Below, in pieces: positions 1 to 7,571 of a stretch of 64,000 bases of DNA. The stretch is from Sporolactobacillus sp. CQH2019 (GTDB lineage Bacteria; Bacillota; Bacilli; Bacillales; Sporolactobacillaceae): assembly GCF_028765345.1 (NCBI RefSeq), contig NZ_JARAJZ010000003.1, positions 51,594 through 115,593 of the forward strand, written 5' to 3'. Each line of letters starts with the position of its first letter. The first letter of the stretch is position 1. Made by a program: the position numbers and the translations under genes. The notes beneath the pieces were generated by a model, which was given only the letters and a program-made list of their open reading frames with translations, was not told where the DNA came from and did not search any database.

Positions 1-2
1 AG

Positions 3-116
3 ATCACGCTGGGCATTTACGGGCACCTGTATCCGAACCGCGATCAGGAGGTGGCGCAGGATCTGGACGGACTGGTCCAGTTGTCAGCTGGTGAAACAAA
101 GGAAGAGAATCTGTAA
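3..116 (+). CDS. Tyrosine recombinase (integrase), C-terminal end only
   Basis: This is the last 37 codons of a gene that begins outside the window. The residues contain the terminal catalytic box of tyrosine recombinases: a Tyr in the context GIYGHLYPN, followed by a short acidic helix (EVAQDLDGL). In the family this Tyr forms the covalent link to DNA. The gene ends 179 bases from the 3' end of a tRNA-Gln gene that faces it, which is the usual arrangement of an integrase next to its attachment site. The fragment is too short to assign to a phage, an ICE or a genomic island. Confidence 0.75.
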   Translation: MTLGIYGHLYPNRDQEVAQDLDGLVQLSAGETKEENL

Positions 117-246
117 CCCGATGAAAAATCGTCACAAAAAGCGGGCAACTCAGGTGAAGAATCACCCACAGTTCACTCTGAAGCAGCCGGCTGAAAAAAC
201 GAACGGTGACACACGCGTGACACAGCCCGTGACATTCTTATAGAGA

Positions 247-290
247 AAGGGCCCGTAATCCTTAATACAGTTAGGATTACGGACCCTTGT
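247..290 (-). terminator. Hairpin terminator between integrase and tRNA
   Basis: A 15-bp inverted repeat (247-261 with 274-288, one mismatch) has a 12-base loop. Read on the minus strand the stem is followed by a short T-rich run (CCCTTTCTC), which suits termination of the tRNA transcript. It may work in both directions. Confidence 0.6.
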
Positions 291-294
291 GTGA

Positions 295-366
295 TTACCC
301 CATCTGGATTCGAACCAGAACATCGCGGCCCCAGAAACCGCTGCCTTACCGTTTGGCCATGGGGTA
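295..366 (-). tRNA. tRNA-Gln (anticodon CTG)
   Basis: The minus strand folds into a full cloverleaf of 72 nt. The acceptor stem is 7 bp and perfect (TACCCCA with TGGGGTA). The D-arm is GCC-AAACGGTAA-GGC, the anticodon stem is 5 bp, the loop TTCTGGG gives anticodon CTG, and the T-arm TCTGG-TTCGAAT-CCAGA is perfect. The discriminator base is A and the 3' CCA is not fully encoded (TCA follows). The gene's 3' end faces the integrase remnant, so its T-arm/acceptor half is the likely attachment site. Confidence 0.88.
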
Positions 367-696
367 ATGAATCAGAACAAGAAATATTATACCCAGTTAT
401 GAAGAAATATGCAAGAGGAAATTCAAAAAAATTTTTAGGCTGATTGGGAGCGAAATAGAACCCTACTCAAAAACATGCTTTATTCCGGGCTTTTTCACTG
501 GGAAAATTTCCGCGGAGTGAAAACATTTTTTAAGGGCAGGCAAGCTTCTGCCTTATTTATCTTGAATGGTATTAAAATCACAAAATCAGAAGTGGATACT
601 TTCGATGCGGTGTATCGTCATTTTTTGTTACAATTATTTTTATGAAAGGGATTCCAGAATGAACAATAAATAATTCAGAATGAAGATGTTCAAAGT

Positions 697-710
697 GTTA
701 ATTGATTAAC
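697..710. promoter_or_regulatory. Candidate LacI-family operator, copy 1
   Basis: GTTAATTGATTAAC differs from the perfect palindrome GTTAATCGATTAAC at one central base. Two related sites lie at 854-867 (in the promoter of the regulator gene) and 1960-1973 (before the next gene). The even, palindromic form with a central CG fits LacI-family operators. Confidence 0.5.
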
Positions 711-816
711 CCTTGGGGAGGGTCCGGAAAATCCGGCAGTTGCAGATTTCAGACGCTCGGCAGCAGGAAGACGCGCAAAATATGAAATAGGGAATGATGA
801 AAATGATGTAATTGGC

Positions 817-844
817 TTGATTTTACTAATGAAAGCGCTATAAT
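817..844 (+). promoter_or_regulatory. SigA-type promoter of the LacI-type regulator operon
   Basis: The -35 box TTGATT (817-822) and the -10 box TATAAT (839-844) are 16 bases apart. The -10 overlaps a cre-like sequence, and an operator-like palindrome follows 10 bases downstream. Confidence 0.6.
829..843 (+). promoter_or_regulatory. cre-like CcpA site overlapping the -10 box
   Basis: ATGAAAGCGCTATAA matches the cre consensus WTGNAANCGNWNNCW at all fixed positions but one (A instead of C near the end). Its position over the -10 box would suit catabolite repression. Confidence 0.4.
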
Positions 845-853
845 GATTACATT

Positions 854-867
854 AGCAATCGATTAAC
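854..867. promoter_or_regulatory. Candidate LacI-family operator, copy 2
   Basis: The right half ATCGATTAAC is identical to the palindrome's half-site and the left half is degenerate (three mismatches). It lies just downstream of the -10 box, a repressing position, which suggests autoregulation. Confidence 0.45.
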
Positions 868-907
868 AAGGTTCTGGAAATTGAAGAAAGACGCCAGGTG
901 GTCGCCG

Positions 908-1924
908 ATGAAGAAAAATGAAATAGCAAAACATGCAACCATATCCGCTGTAGCCGAAGCGGCGGGTGTCTCAACAACGACGGTGTCACGATACTTGAAT
1001 AAAAAGTATGAATACATGTCGCTGAAAACAAAAAAACGAATCGGGCAGGTTATTGATGAGCTGAACTACCGGCCCAGCAGCATCGCCAGAGGCCTGAAAT
1101 CTAAGAGGACGAACCTCCTTGGTGTCGTTGTGGCAGATATCGAGAACCCCTTTTCGTCTATTTTAATGAAGGGTGTTAATGACATTTGTAAGCAGCGCGA
1201 TTACCACATATTGATTCTGAACACGGATAACAGTCAGCAAGAGGAGGAAGAGGGTATTCTGTCATTGATTGATCATAATGTGGATGCGCTGTTGATCAAT
1301 CCGACTGGTTATTCCAGCACGATTTATACTGAAATGAATAAAGAAGGGATACCGGTTGTGCTCATCGACCGTCAGATTGAGGAATTTTTGTTTGATTGCG
1401 TGACGTCGAACAACTACGATGTAACTTTCCAGGCGACGGCCTATCTGATAAAAAATCATTACACACGGATATTTTTTGTCTCCGAAGCTATTAACAGCAT
1501 CAGCACCCGGTCGATCCGTCAACGGGCGGTTGAGGATGCGCTGCATCAGAGCGGCGACAGTACGCTGATTATTGATAAAAATAATCGTCCTGCAATAAAA
1601 GAAAAATTAATGCGGCTGAAAAGGCTTTATCCGGATGAAAAGATGGCACTGTTTGCGGTGAACGGACAGGTGCTGCTCATTCTCCTGCAGATTCTGCACG
1701 AACTTCGCTGGTCCGTTCCGGAAGAAATCGGCATCTACGGTTACGATGACTGGGGATGGGGTGAATTGATTCCGCCGGGCATCACGGTCATTCAACAGGA
1801 TCCTTACGAGATGGGCAGAAAATCGGCGGAACTGCTGATTGACCGCCTGGAAGGCAAACGAACCGGAGCGCCTGAATTGTTCGAACTTCCGGCCAATTTA
1901 GTGATCAGGGGGTCGACGGAATGA
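908..1924 (+). CDS. LacI/GalR-family transcriptional regulator (KdgR-like)
   Basis: The 338-residue protein has an N-terminal LacI helix-turn-helix (about residues 10-31, AVAEAAGVSTTTVSRYLN), a hinge region and a periplasmic-binding-protein-like effector domain (GVVVADIENPF onward). I chose ATG 908 because AGGTGG lies 6 bases upstream; an in-frame TTG at 881 has no such site. The family represses sugar operons and is released by a sugar or sugar acid. The next genes (epimerase, KDG-kinase-like, HPS-like, PHI-like, transaldolase) form the probable target operon, and three copies of a matching palindrome surround this gene. The KdgR-like label rests on the neighbouring kinase and is inference; the effector is unknown. 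Confidence 0.85.
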   Translation: MKKNEIAKHATISAVAEAAGVSTTTVSRYLNKKYEYMSLKTKKRIGQVIDELNYRPSSIARGLKSKRTNLLGVVVADIENPFSSILMKGVNDICKQRDYHILILNTDNSQQEEEEGILSLIDHNVDALLINPTGYSSTIYTEMNKEGIPVVLIDRQIEEFLFDCVTSNNYDVTFQATAYLIKNHYTRIFFVSEAINSISTRSIRQRAVEDALHQSGDSTLIIDKNNRPAIKEKLMRLKRLYPDEKMALFAVNGQVLLILLQILHELRWSVPEEIGIYGYDDWGWGELIPPGITVIQQDPYEMGRKSAELLIDRLEGKRTGAPELFELPANLVIRGSTE

Positions 1925-1959
1925 CAAATTAATTTTTGTCATTTTTTGAAACCGATTTC

Positions 1960-1973
1960 GTTAATCGATACAC
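1960..1973. promoter_or_regulatory. Candidate LacI-family operator, copy 3
   Basis: GTTAATCGATACAC matches the palindrome GTTAATCGATTAAC except at two bases in the right half. It sits in the 66-base gap between the regulator gene and the epimerase start, so the structural genes could be controlled separately from the regulator. Confidence 0.45.
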
Positions 1974-1990
1974 ATGAAGGAGGATTCCAG

Positions 1991-2758
1991 GTGAGAGATC
2001 TCTACGTCAATACACTCGTTTATAAGAAACTGCTGGACACCGGTGCGAAAAAGCAATCTGAACTGTTTGCGGATGTAAAAAGGCTCGGTGCGTCCGGCAT
2101 TGAATGCCGCAGAGAGTATTTTTCAGAAAACGTTAAACCTGAAGATATACAGCGATGCGGGAAGCAAGCGGTGCAGACCGGACTGAGCGTGCTCTATTCC
2201 GTTCCTGAAAAACTGTTTATAGACGGCAGCGTTTCACCGGACCTGGAGAAATACTTACAGGAAGGCGGAATGATCGGCGCACGGAGCGTAAAGCTGAACA
2301 TCGGCGAACCTGACGGAATTGACAAGAATGGTGCCTGTGAGATCGCACGTCTGGTTGATTCATATCGGATAGAACTGACTATTGAAAATGATCAGACGTT
2401 GGCAAACGGACGACTGAATTTTGTTTCGGATACTCTTGAACTCTTACACAAGTTAAGCATACCTGTCGGCTATACTTTTGATCTCGGAAACTGGCTCTGG
2501 CTGCATGAAGATCCGCAGAATGCTTTAAAAAAAGTCGGTGCTCGGGCGACTGTTTTCCATCTGAAAAATGTATCCTCATCAGACGGCCCGCATACCGTAC
2601 CTCTGGATGACGGCGAGATTGACTGGCGCCGGGCAATACGCGCATGTCCGGAAGACATTCCGCTGGTTATGGAGTACCCGATAGACGGTGCCGAGGTTAT
2701 TAGAAGGGAGTTTAATAAAGTACTAAATGCTTTAATCTGTGAGGAGGCAAAAACATGA
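1991..2758 (+). CDS. Sugar phosphate isomerase/epimerase (xylose-isomerase-like TIM barrel)
   Basis: The 255-residue protein belongs by sequence pattern to the AP-endonuclease-2/xylose-isomerase-like TIM barrels. Four putative metal ligands are spaced as in that family: Glu132 (TIENDQ), Asp164 (FDLGN), His190 (FHLKN) and Glu228 (VMEYP). Such enzymes epimerize or isomerize ketoses or sugar acids with a divalent metal. I chose GTG 1991 because AAGGAGG lies 7 bases upstream; the longer in-frame TTG at 1946 would put an operator-like site inside the gene. The stop overlaps the start of the kinase gene by 4 bases, so the two are translationally coupled. The substrate is unknown. Confidence 0.75.
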   Translation: MRDLYVNTLVYKKLLDTGAKKQSELFADVKRLGASGIECRREYFSENVKPEDIQRCGKQAVQTGLSVLYSVPEKLFIDGSVSPDLEKYLQEGGMIGARSVKLNIGEPDGIDKNGACEIARLVDSYRIELTIENDQTLANGRLNFVSDTLELLHKLSIPVGYTFDLGNWLWLHEDPQNALKKVGARATVFHLKNVSSSDGPHTVPLDDGEIDWRRAIRACPEDIPLVMEYPIDGAEVIRREFNKVLNALICEEAKT

Positions 2759-3765
2759 GTGAAGTAATCACGATCGGTGAACCGATGGTTATGTTTGTTG
2801 CGGATCAGAAGGGCGAGTTGAGCGAGGTACAGCATTATACGAGATATATCGCAGGCGCCGAAGTCAATGTAGCAATCGGTGTTTCACGGCTTAGACACAG
2901 TGTGTCGCTGATCAGCCGGGTCGGTGATGATCCGTTCGGCCGATATATCAGGTCTTTCTTGAAACATGAAGGTGTCGGAACTGGGGAAGTTTCGGTTCTC
3001 TCCGGCCGTCCGACGGGATTTCAGTTAAAAAGCAAGAACGATGCCGGGGATCCGGAAGTCGTCTATTTCAGAAAAGGATCAGCCGCCTCAGGAATGTCTC
3101 CAGATGACATTGATCGAATTGACTTTTCGGGAGTAAAAGTGCTTCATATGACGGGCATCTTTCCGGCTCTCAGCCCTGAAACCTTCGAGGCCGCTCTGGA
3201 GCTGATCCAAAAAGCGCGTGAATATCACCTGCTGACCACGTTTGACCCAAACCTTCGCCCGGCCCTTTGGAAAGGCGAAGCGGCCATGACGGCGAGAATC
3301 AATCAGCTGGCCGGTCTATGCGACGTCGTTCTTCCGGGATTCAGAGAAGGCAAACGGCTCACCGGAAAAAAGACAAAAGAGGAAATTGCCGATTTTTATC
3401 TAAAAAAGGGGACCAAAGATGTGATTATCAAGCTGGGGGATTCCGGCTCGTACCGCAAAAAGAGACATCGGGACGGCGCATTCGCTGAAACCATTGTCCC
3501 GAGTTTTAAAATCGATCACGTTGTTGACACAGTCGGCGCGGGCGATGGATTTGCGGTTGGCGTGATTACCGGGCTGCTCGAACATCTCCCGGACCGCGAA
3601 CTTTTGCAGCGCAGCAATGCGATCGGTGCGATTCAGGTGCAGCATATCAGTGATAATGAGGGACTTCCAGACCGCGGGCAGCTTGACAGATTCATAAAGG
3701 GAAACGTGACAAAATCTATCATACCCGTAAAATCAAACGACGAGGAGACCTTTGACGTTATCTGA
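2755..3765 (+). CDS. kdgK: PfkB-family sugar kinase, 2-dehydro-3-deoxygluconokinase-like
   Basis: The 336-residue protein has the KDG-kinase form of the PfkB fold: an N-terminal GEPMVMF, the substrate-lid motif GAEVNVAIG (about 34-42), and the ATP/anion-hole signature DTVGAGDGFAVG with catalytic Asp at about 263. Known relatives phosphorylate 2-keto-3-deoxygluconate to KDPG, but related kinases act on fructose or other ketoses. The ATG overlaps the preceding stop (ATGA). The gene lies between an epimerase and an HPS/PHI pair, which is not the usual pectin or hexuronate context, so the exact substrate is uncertain. Confidence 0.75.
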   Translation: MSEVITIGEPMVMFVADQKGELSEVQHYTRYIAGAEVNVAIGVSRLRHSVSLISRVGDDPFGRYIRSFLKHEGVGTGEVSVLSGRPTGFQLKSKNDAGDPEVVYFRKGSAASGMSPDDIDRIDFSGVKVLHMTGIFPALSPETFEAALELIQKAREYHLLTTFDPNLRPALWKGEAAMTARINQLAGLCDVVLPGFREGKRLTGKKTKEEIADFYLKKGTKDVIIKLGDSGSYRKKRHRDGAFAETIVPSFKIDHVVDTVGAGDGFAVGVITGLLEHLPDRELLQRSNAIGAIQVQHISDNEGLPDRGQLDRFIKGNVTKSIIPVKSNDEETFDVI

Positions 3766-3817
3766 AACTGGCTTCGTCAGGAAAAACCATGACATGTGTA
3801 GAGAAGGTGAAAGACCG

Positions 3818-4438
3818 TTGAAACTACAAGTTGCAATTGACCGCGTTTCCCTTGATCAGGCTGAATCATTGATTAAAAAACTGGCCCCCTATTCAGATAT
3901 TCTTGAAGCCGGGACCTCTTTAATCAAGGACTATGGTGTTCAGGCGCTTGCCGTGCTGAAAAAGGCGGCGCCGGGTACCCCCTTGCTGGGAGACATGAAG
4001 ACGATTGACGAAGGCGACTATGAATTTTACCGGGGCTATCAAAGCGGTGCGGATATCCTGACCGTGATGGGAGCGTCATCAGTCGCGACAATTGAAAAAT
4101 GTTATCGGGTTGCAGAGCAGACCGGCCATGAAATGATGATCGATCTTCTCGAGTGTGCGCCTGAAACGATCGATCGGATCACCGATTTTCCAAATGCGAT
4201 TTACTGTCTGCACGCTTCGGTGGATAAAGGCGCAACTGCCGATCCGAACGGAGACATTCTGGCTTTTAAAAAGCATTTTCCGTCTATCCGGAGAATTGCG
4301 ATTGCCGGAGGCATTAATTTAGAGGGCATCGAAAAAATGAGGGAGTCTTCTCCCGAAATCGTGATTGTCGGTTCGGGGATCACGAAGGCCGGTGATATGG
4401 CTTTAGCCGCACAAAATTTCAGAAAGGCGATGGCATAA
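3818..4438 (+). CDS. hxlA: 3-hexulose-6-phosphate synthase-like protein (HPS/KGPDC family)
   Basis: This 206-residue TIM-barrel protein of the orotidine-decarboxylase superfamily carries the family's D-x-K-x-x-D metal/catalytic motif (Asp59, Lys61, Asp64), then GADILTVMGAS and the phosphate-binding ends AIAGGI and VIVGSGIT. HPS joins formaldehyde and ribulose 5-phosphate, or cleaves hexulose 6-phosphate; relatives decarboxylate 3-keto-L-gulonate 6-phosphate. The TTG at 3818 has GAAGGTGA about 7 bases upstream and gives the family's normal length; a longer in-frame start at 3752 overlaps the kinase gene. The PHI partner begins 2 bases after the stop, which favours HPS over the decarboxylase. 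Confidence 0.72.
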   Translation: MKLQVAIDRVSLDQAESLIKKLAPYSDILEAGTSLIKDYGVQALAVLKKAAPGTPLLGDMKTIDEGDYEFYRGYQSGADILTVMGASSVATIEKCYRVAEQTGHEMMIDLLECAPETIDRITDFPNAIYCLHASVDKGATADPNGDILAFKKHFPSIRRIAIAGGINLEGIEKMRESSPEIVIVGSGITKAGDMALAAQNFRKAMA

Positions 4439-4440
4439 AA

Positions 4441-4983
4441 TTGAGAACGCTTGATTTAATTGTGAATGAAATTAAAGATGTGATTCGTCAGGTGGATGAA
4501 AGCCAATTAGAGCGGGCAATGACTTTTCTGAATAAGAACAGGCGGATTTTTGTCGACGGCTCCGGCCGGAGCGGATTCCAGGCCAAGGGATTCGCGATGA
4601 GGCTGATGCACATCGGCTATACCTCATACGCAATCGGTGAGACGATTTCACCCGCCATCGCGAAGGGAGATGTTTACTTTGCGGTTTCCGGTTCCGGGAA
4701 GACGAAAAACATTGTCAATGACACAAAAGCGGCGAAAGCAAAAGGCCTGACGATCATCGCTGCGACAAGCAAGCCGGATTCTCCGCTTGCCGAACTGGCC
4801 GACTGTACGATCGTTGTTCCCGGTGCAACGAAAAACGACCGGGACCGAAAATCGATCCAGCTGCTCAGCTCGCTTTTTGATCAGGCAGTTCACATTACGC
4901 TTGACGCGCTTTGCCTGAAGCTGAGCCGGCGCGATCATACGTCCGAGGAAGACGCCGCCAAAATGCACACCAACGTCGAATAA
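4441..4983 (+). CDS. hxlB: 6-phospho-3-hexuloisomerase-like SIS protein
   Basis: The 180-residue protein has a single SIS domain. It shows the phosphosugar loops GSGRSG (40-45) and SGSGKT (83-88), and a C-terminal KMHTNVE that resembles the conserved end of PHI proteins. PHI converts 3-hexulose 6-phosphate to fructose 6-phosphate. The start is TTG, placed immediately after the HPS-like stop, so the two are coupled. HPS/PHI pairs serve either formaldehyde fixation (RuMP) or ribulose-5-phosphate supply; in an inducible sugar operon either role, or a new one, is possible. Confidence 0.75.
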   Translation: MRTLDLIVNEIKDVIRQVDESQLERAMTFLNKNRRIFVDGSGRSGFQAKGFAMRLMHIGYTSYAIGETISPAIAKGDVYFAVSGSGKTKNIVNDTKAAKAKGLTIIAATSKPDSPLAELADCTIVVPGATKNDRDRKSIQLLSSLFDQAVHITLDALCLKLSRRDHTSEEDAAKMHTNVE

Positions 4984-5055
4984 ACGGCGATTGGTTTTCA
5001 CCATACAAATTCTGCTTTTTTTCCAATAGAAACTTTATTTTGGGAGGAACTGATC

Positions 5056-5814
5056 ATGGACAATGATCTGAAAGTGAAAATTTACGCGGACGGAGCCGTG
5101 CTGGACGATATGCTTTCCGCCTATCGGGCCGGTTTTGTTTCCGGGTTTACGACCAATCCGAGCCTGATGAAAAAGGCGGGCGTTCAGGATTATGTGGCCT
5201 TTGCCAAAGAAGTCGTTGAAAAGATTCCCGATCTGCCGCTGTCTTTTGAAGTGTTTGCCGACTAGTTTGCGTCGATTGAAAAAGAGGCGGAGAAAATCCA
5301 CACTTTCGGTCCGAATGTCTTCATCAAGATTCCGATTACGAATACGAAGGGCGAATCGTCCGTGCCGCTGATCCGCAGGCTGGACGACAAGGGCTATTCG
5401 CTGAATATCACGGCGATTCTGACGACGGAACAGGTCGAGGCGGCCGTCGAAGCACTCAATCCGGAGGTTGAGAACATCGTGTCCGTCTTTGCCGGCCGCA
5501 TTGCCGATACGGGGCGCGATCCGATTCCATACATGAAAAAGTCCGTCGGGATCTGCCGGACGAAAAAGGGAGCGAATCTGCTCTGGGCCAGCTCGCGTGA
5601 ACTGTTCAACGTCTATGAGGCGGACCGGCTCGGCGTCGATATCATCACCTGCACGCCGGCCATTATCGAAAAACTGAAGAAGGTCGGCAAACCGCTCGAA
5701 CAGGTCTCGCTGGATACAGTCAAGGGGTTCAATAAAGATATCCGGGCGCTCGGCTATTCCATCCTGACGGACGCGGAAAAGAACGAACCGGCCGGCCGCA
5801 TGCCGGTGGAATAA
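5056..5814 (+). pseudogene. Transaldolase interrupted by an in-frame TAG
   Basis: Reading from ATG 5056 (GGGAGG 8 bases upstream) gives a continuous transaldolase frame of 252 codons, except for TAG at 5263-5265 (codon 70). Before it stand the family motifs IYADGA and GFTTNPSLM. After it come the Schiff-base lysine (about Lys91, FIKIPITNTKGES), ITAILTTEQV and VFAGRIADTGRDP, with no frameshift. The stop falls where relatives usually have Asp or Glu (FADxF), so a single G-to-T change from GAG would explain it. Options are a recent pseudogene, a sequencing error or read-through. The intact enzyme would exchange dihydroxyacetone units among sugar phosphates and fits the HPS/PHI operon. Confidence 0.8.
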
Positions 5815-5991
5815 GGCTTCACACCGGAACATGCCGTGCTCATATCTCTGAGACTATATCGTTCAATTCCGGAAACAGTGGCAGCCCTGAAAAATTTAAG
5901 CGATAAATGTTTGATCTAACGCTGACGGCATCATATCATGTGTTCTCCTGAATCACGTTCCAAGAGATATTTTTGAATGAGAAGCAACCAG

Positions 5992-6020
5992 TTGGCGCGG
6001 CATCCTTTGCCTGATATAAA
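5992..6020 (+). promoter_or_regulatory. SigA-type promoter of the MFS transporter gene
   Basis: TTGGCG (5992-5997) and TATAAA (6015-6020) are separated by 17 bases. The transcript would have a leader of about 200 bases. Confidence 0.6.
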
Positions 6021-6034
6021 TGTAAACGTTAACA
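6020..6034 (+). promoter_or_regulatory. Perfect cre site (CcpA operator)
   Basis: ATGTAAACGTTAACA matches every fixed position of the cre consensus WTGNAANCGNWNNCW. It begins at the last base of the -10 box, where bound CcpA would block initiation, so catabolite repression of the transporter is likely. Confidence 0.75.
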
Positions 6035-6230
6035 AAACCTTCTTAATATATAGATGGTCTGTCTTTGTCTTTACCTTGAAAAATAAAAACATTATCGCTT
6101 CCATGCCGGAGACAGATTGCAGGGATAAGTTGGAAAGATCCTTTCAGATGTCAGGTCATATTTTGCGTATCTTGAAAAGCTCAGCATATGTCTGGTCATT
6201 AAACAATTTTAGGGAAAGAGGCAGATTGAA

Positions 6231-7571
6231 ATGAAAGCGAATTCATTGCCGCCCGTCCGATGGTTCCGATTGATACCCGTTGTTTTTATCACTTACAGCC
6301 TTGCCTATTTGGATCGGGCCAATTATAGTTTTGGGGCTGCATCGGGCATGGCGAAAGATTTGAATATTACAGCAGGTATGACTTCTCTCCTTGGAGCATT
6401 GTTCTTTCTCGGCTATTTCTTTTTCCAGGTGCCAAGCGCCGGATATGCGGAAAAGCGCAGTGCAAAGAAGCTGGTTTTCTGGTCACTGATTATCTGGGGC
6501 ATCCTTGGCAGCCTGATCGGTGTCGTGACGAACATTTACATGCTCTTCGCCATACGTTTTCTTCTTGGTATTGTCGAAGCAGCCATTATGCCCGCCATGT
6601 TAATTTTCTTAAGTCACTGGTTTACGAATGAAGAGCGTTCACGTGCAAATACATTTTTGATTTTAGGCAATCCGATTACCATACTCTGGATGTCTGTTGT
6701 GTCCGGATATCTTCTGAACAGTCTGGGCTGGCGCTGGATGTTCATTCTTGAAGGCTTTCCCTCCATCATATGGGCGTTTATCTGGTGGAAATTAGTGGAT
6801 GACAAGCCAAATCAGGCACGTTGGCTGAAAGACAGTGAGAAAAGGGTTCTGAACGATGAGTTGATTAAAGAGCAGAAAGGTTTTAAAGCTGTGCCGAATT
6901 TCAGGGAGGCTTTCAAACAGAAAGCGGTTGTTTACCTTTGCCTGCAGTACTTTTTCTGGAGCATTGGCGTGTATGGATTTGTCATGTGGCTGCCGTCGAT
7001 TATCAAAGCGGCACCGCATATCAACATTGTTGAAACGGGCTGGCTGTCTTCATTGCCCTACCTTCTGGCAGCCGTTCTGATGGTTGTCGCTTCCTATTTC
7101 TCAGATAAACTGCTGAAAAGGAAAGCGTTTGTCTGGCCGTTTCTACTTATCGGTGCTGTTGCTTTCTACGCATCCTATCTTGTCGGGCCGTCCAGTTTCT
7201 GGCTGTCGTTCACGCTGATGGTTGTCGCCGGCGGGGCTATGTATGCGCCATACGGACCGTTCTTTGCCATCGTTCCAGAACTGCTGCCGAGGAACGTGGC
7301 AGGCGGTGCAATGGCACTGGTCAACAGCATGGGGGCTCTGGGATCGTTTGTCGGGGCCTATTTCGTAGGATTTCTTAACGGGGTGACCGGAGGCTTTTCC
7401 GCGTCCTACATGTTTATGGCTATCTCACTCATCCTTGCTGTGATCTTCACGATCATCGTCAAAAGCACTAAAACAAATGAGGATTCTTTGGATGATAACA
7501 GCCAATTGTCAATCGATAAACACGTCGTCACGGAAATGAATCCGATATCCTTTCCGAATGATGAAGAATAG
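6231..7571 (+). CDS. MFS transporter, anion:cation symporter type (sugar acid permease)
   Basis: The 446-residue protein has about 12 hydrophobic segments. Its N-terminal signature AYLDRANYSFGAA is typical of the ACS branch of the major facilitator superfamily, whose members carry glucarate, galactonate, hexuronates and similar acids with protons. A second conserved stretch, GIVEAAIMPAMLIFLSHWF, follows helix 4. The C-terminal 40 residues are polar and cytoplasmic. It lies 416 bases after the transaldolase with its own cre-regulated promoter and probably imports the substrate of the upstream operon; this link is inference. Confidence 0.82.
   Translation: MKANSLPPVRWFRLIPVVFITYSLAYLDRANYSFGAASGMAKDLNITAGMTSLLGALFFLGYFFFQVPSAGYAEKRSAKKLVFWSLIIWGILGSLIGVVTNIYMLFAIRFLLGIVEAAIMPAMLIFLSHWFTNEERSRANTFLILGNPITILWMSVVSGYLLNSLGWRWMFILEGFPSIIWAFIWWKLVDDKPNQARWLKDSEKRVLNDELIKEQKGFKAVPNFREAFKQKAVVYLCLQYFFWSIGVYGFVMWLPSIIKAAPHINIVETGWLSSLPYLLAAVLMVVASYFSDKLLKRKAFVWPFLLIGAVAFYASYLVGPSSFWLSFTLMVVAGGAMYAPYGPFFAIVPELLPRNVAGGAMALVNSMGALGSFVGAYFVGFLNGVTGGFSASYMFMAISLILAVIFTIIVKSTKTNEDSLDDNSQLSIDKHVVTEMNPISFPNDEE

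Larger units (their letters stand above)
367..907. other. Intergenic region upstream of the LacI-type regulator
   Basis: No protein gene is supported here. A hairpin with a GGCAG/CTGCC stem near 531-562 is terminator-like. The right part holds the first operator-like palindrome, the promoter and a cre-like site listed separately. Confidence 0.6.
5815..6230. other. Intergenic region with cre-controlled promoter
   Basis: The 416-base gap contains the transporter promoter and a perfect cre site (listed separately). An 85-codon frame at 5977-6234 has no ribosome-binding site, overlaps these signals and is not accepted as a gene. Confidence 0.6.

Noticed and set aside
5263-5265. TAG as a pyrrolysine or other recoded codon
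   Set aside because: Transaldolases have Asp or Glu here and need no special residue. No pyl genes are visible in the window, so a point mutation is simpler.
5977-6234. 85-codon frame before the MFS gene
   Set aside because: It overlaps the promoter and the perfect cre site, lacks a ribosome-binding site and shows no motif.
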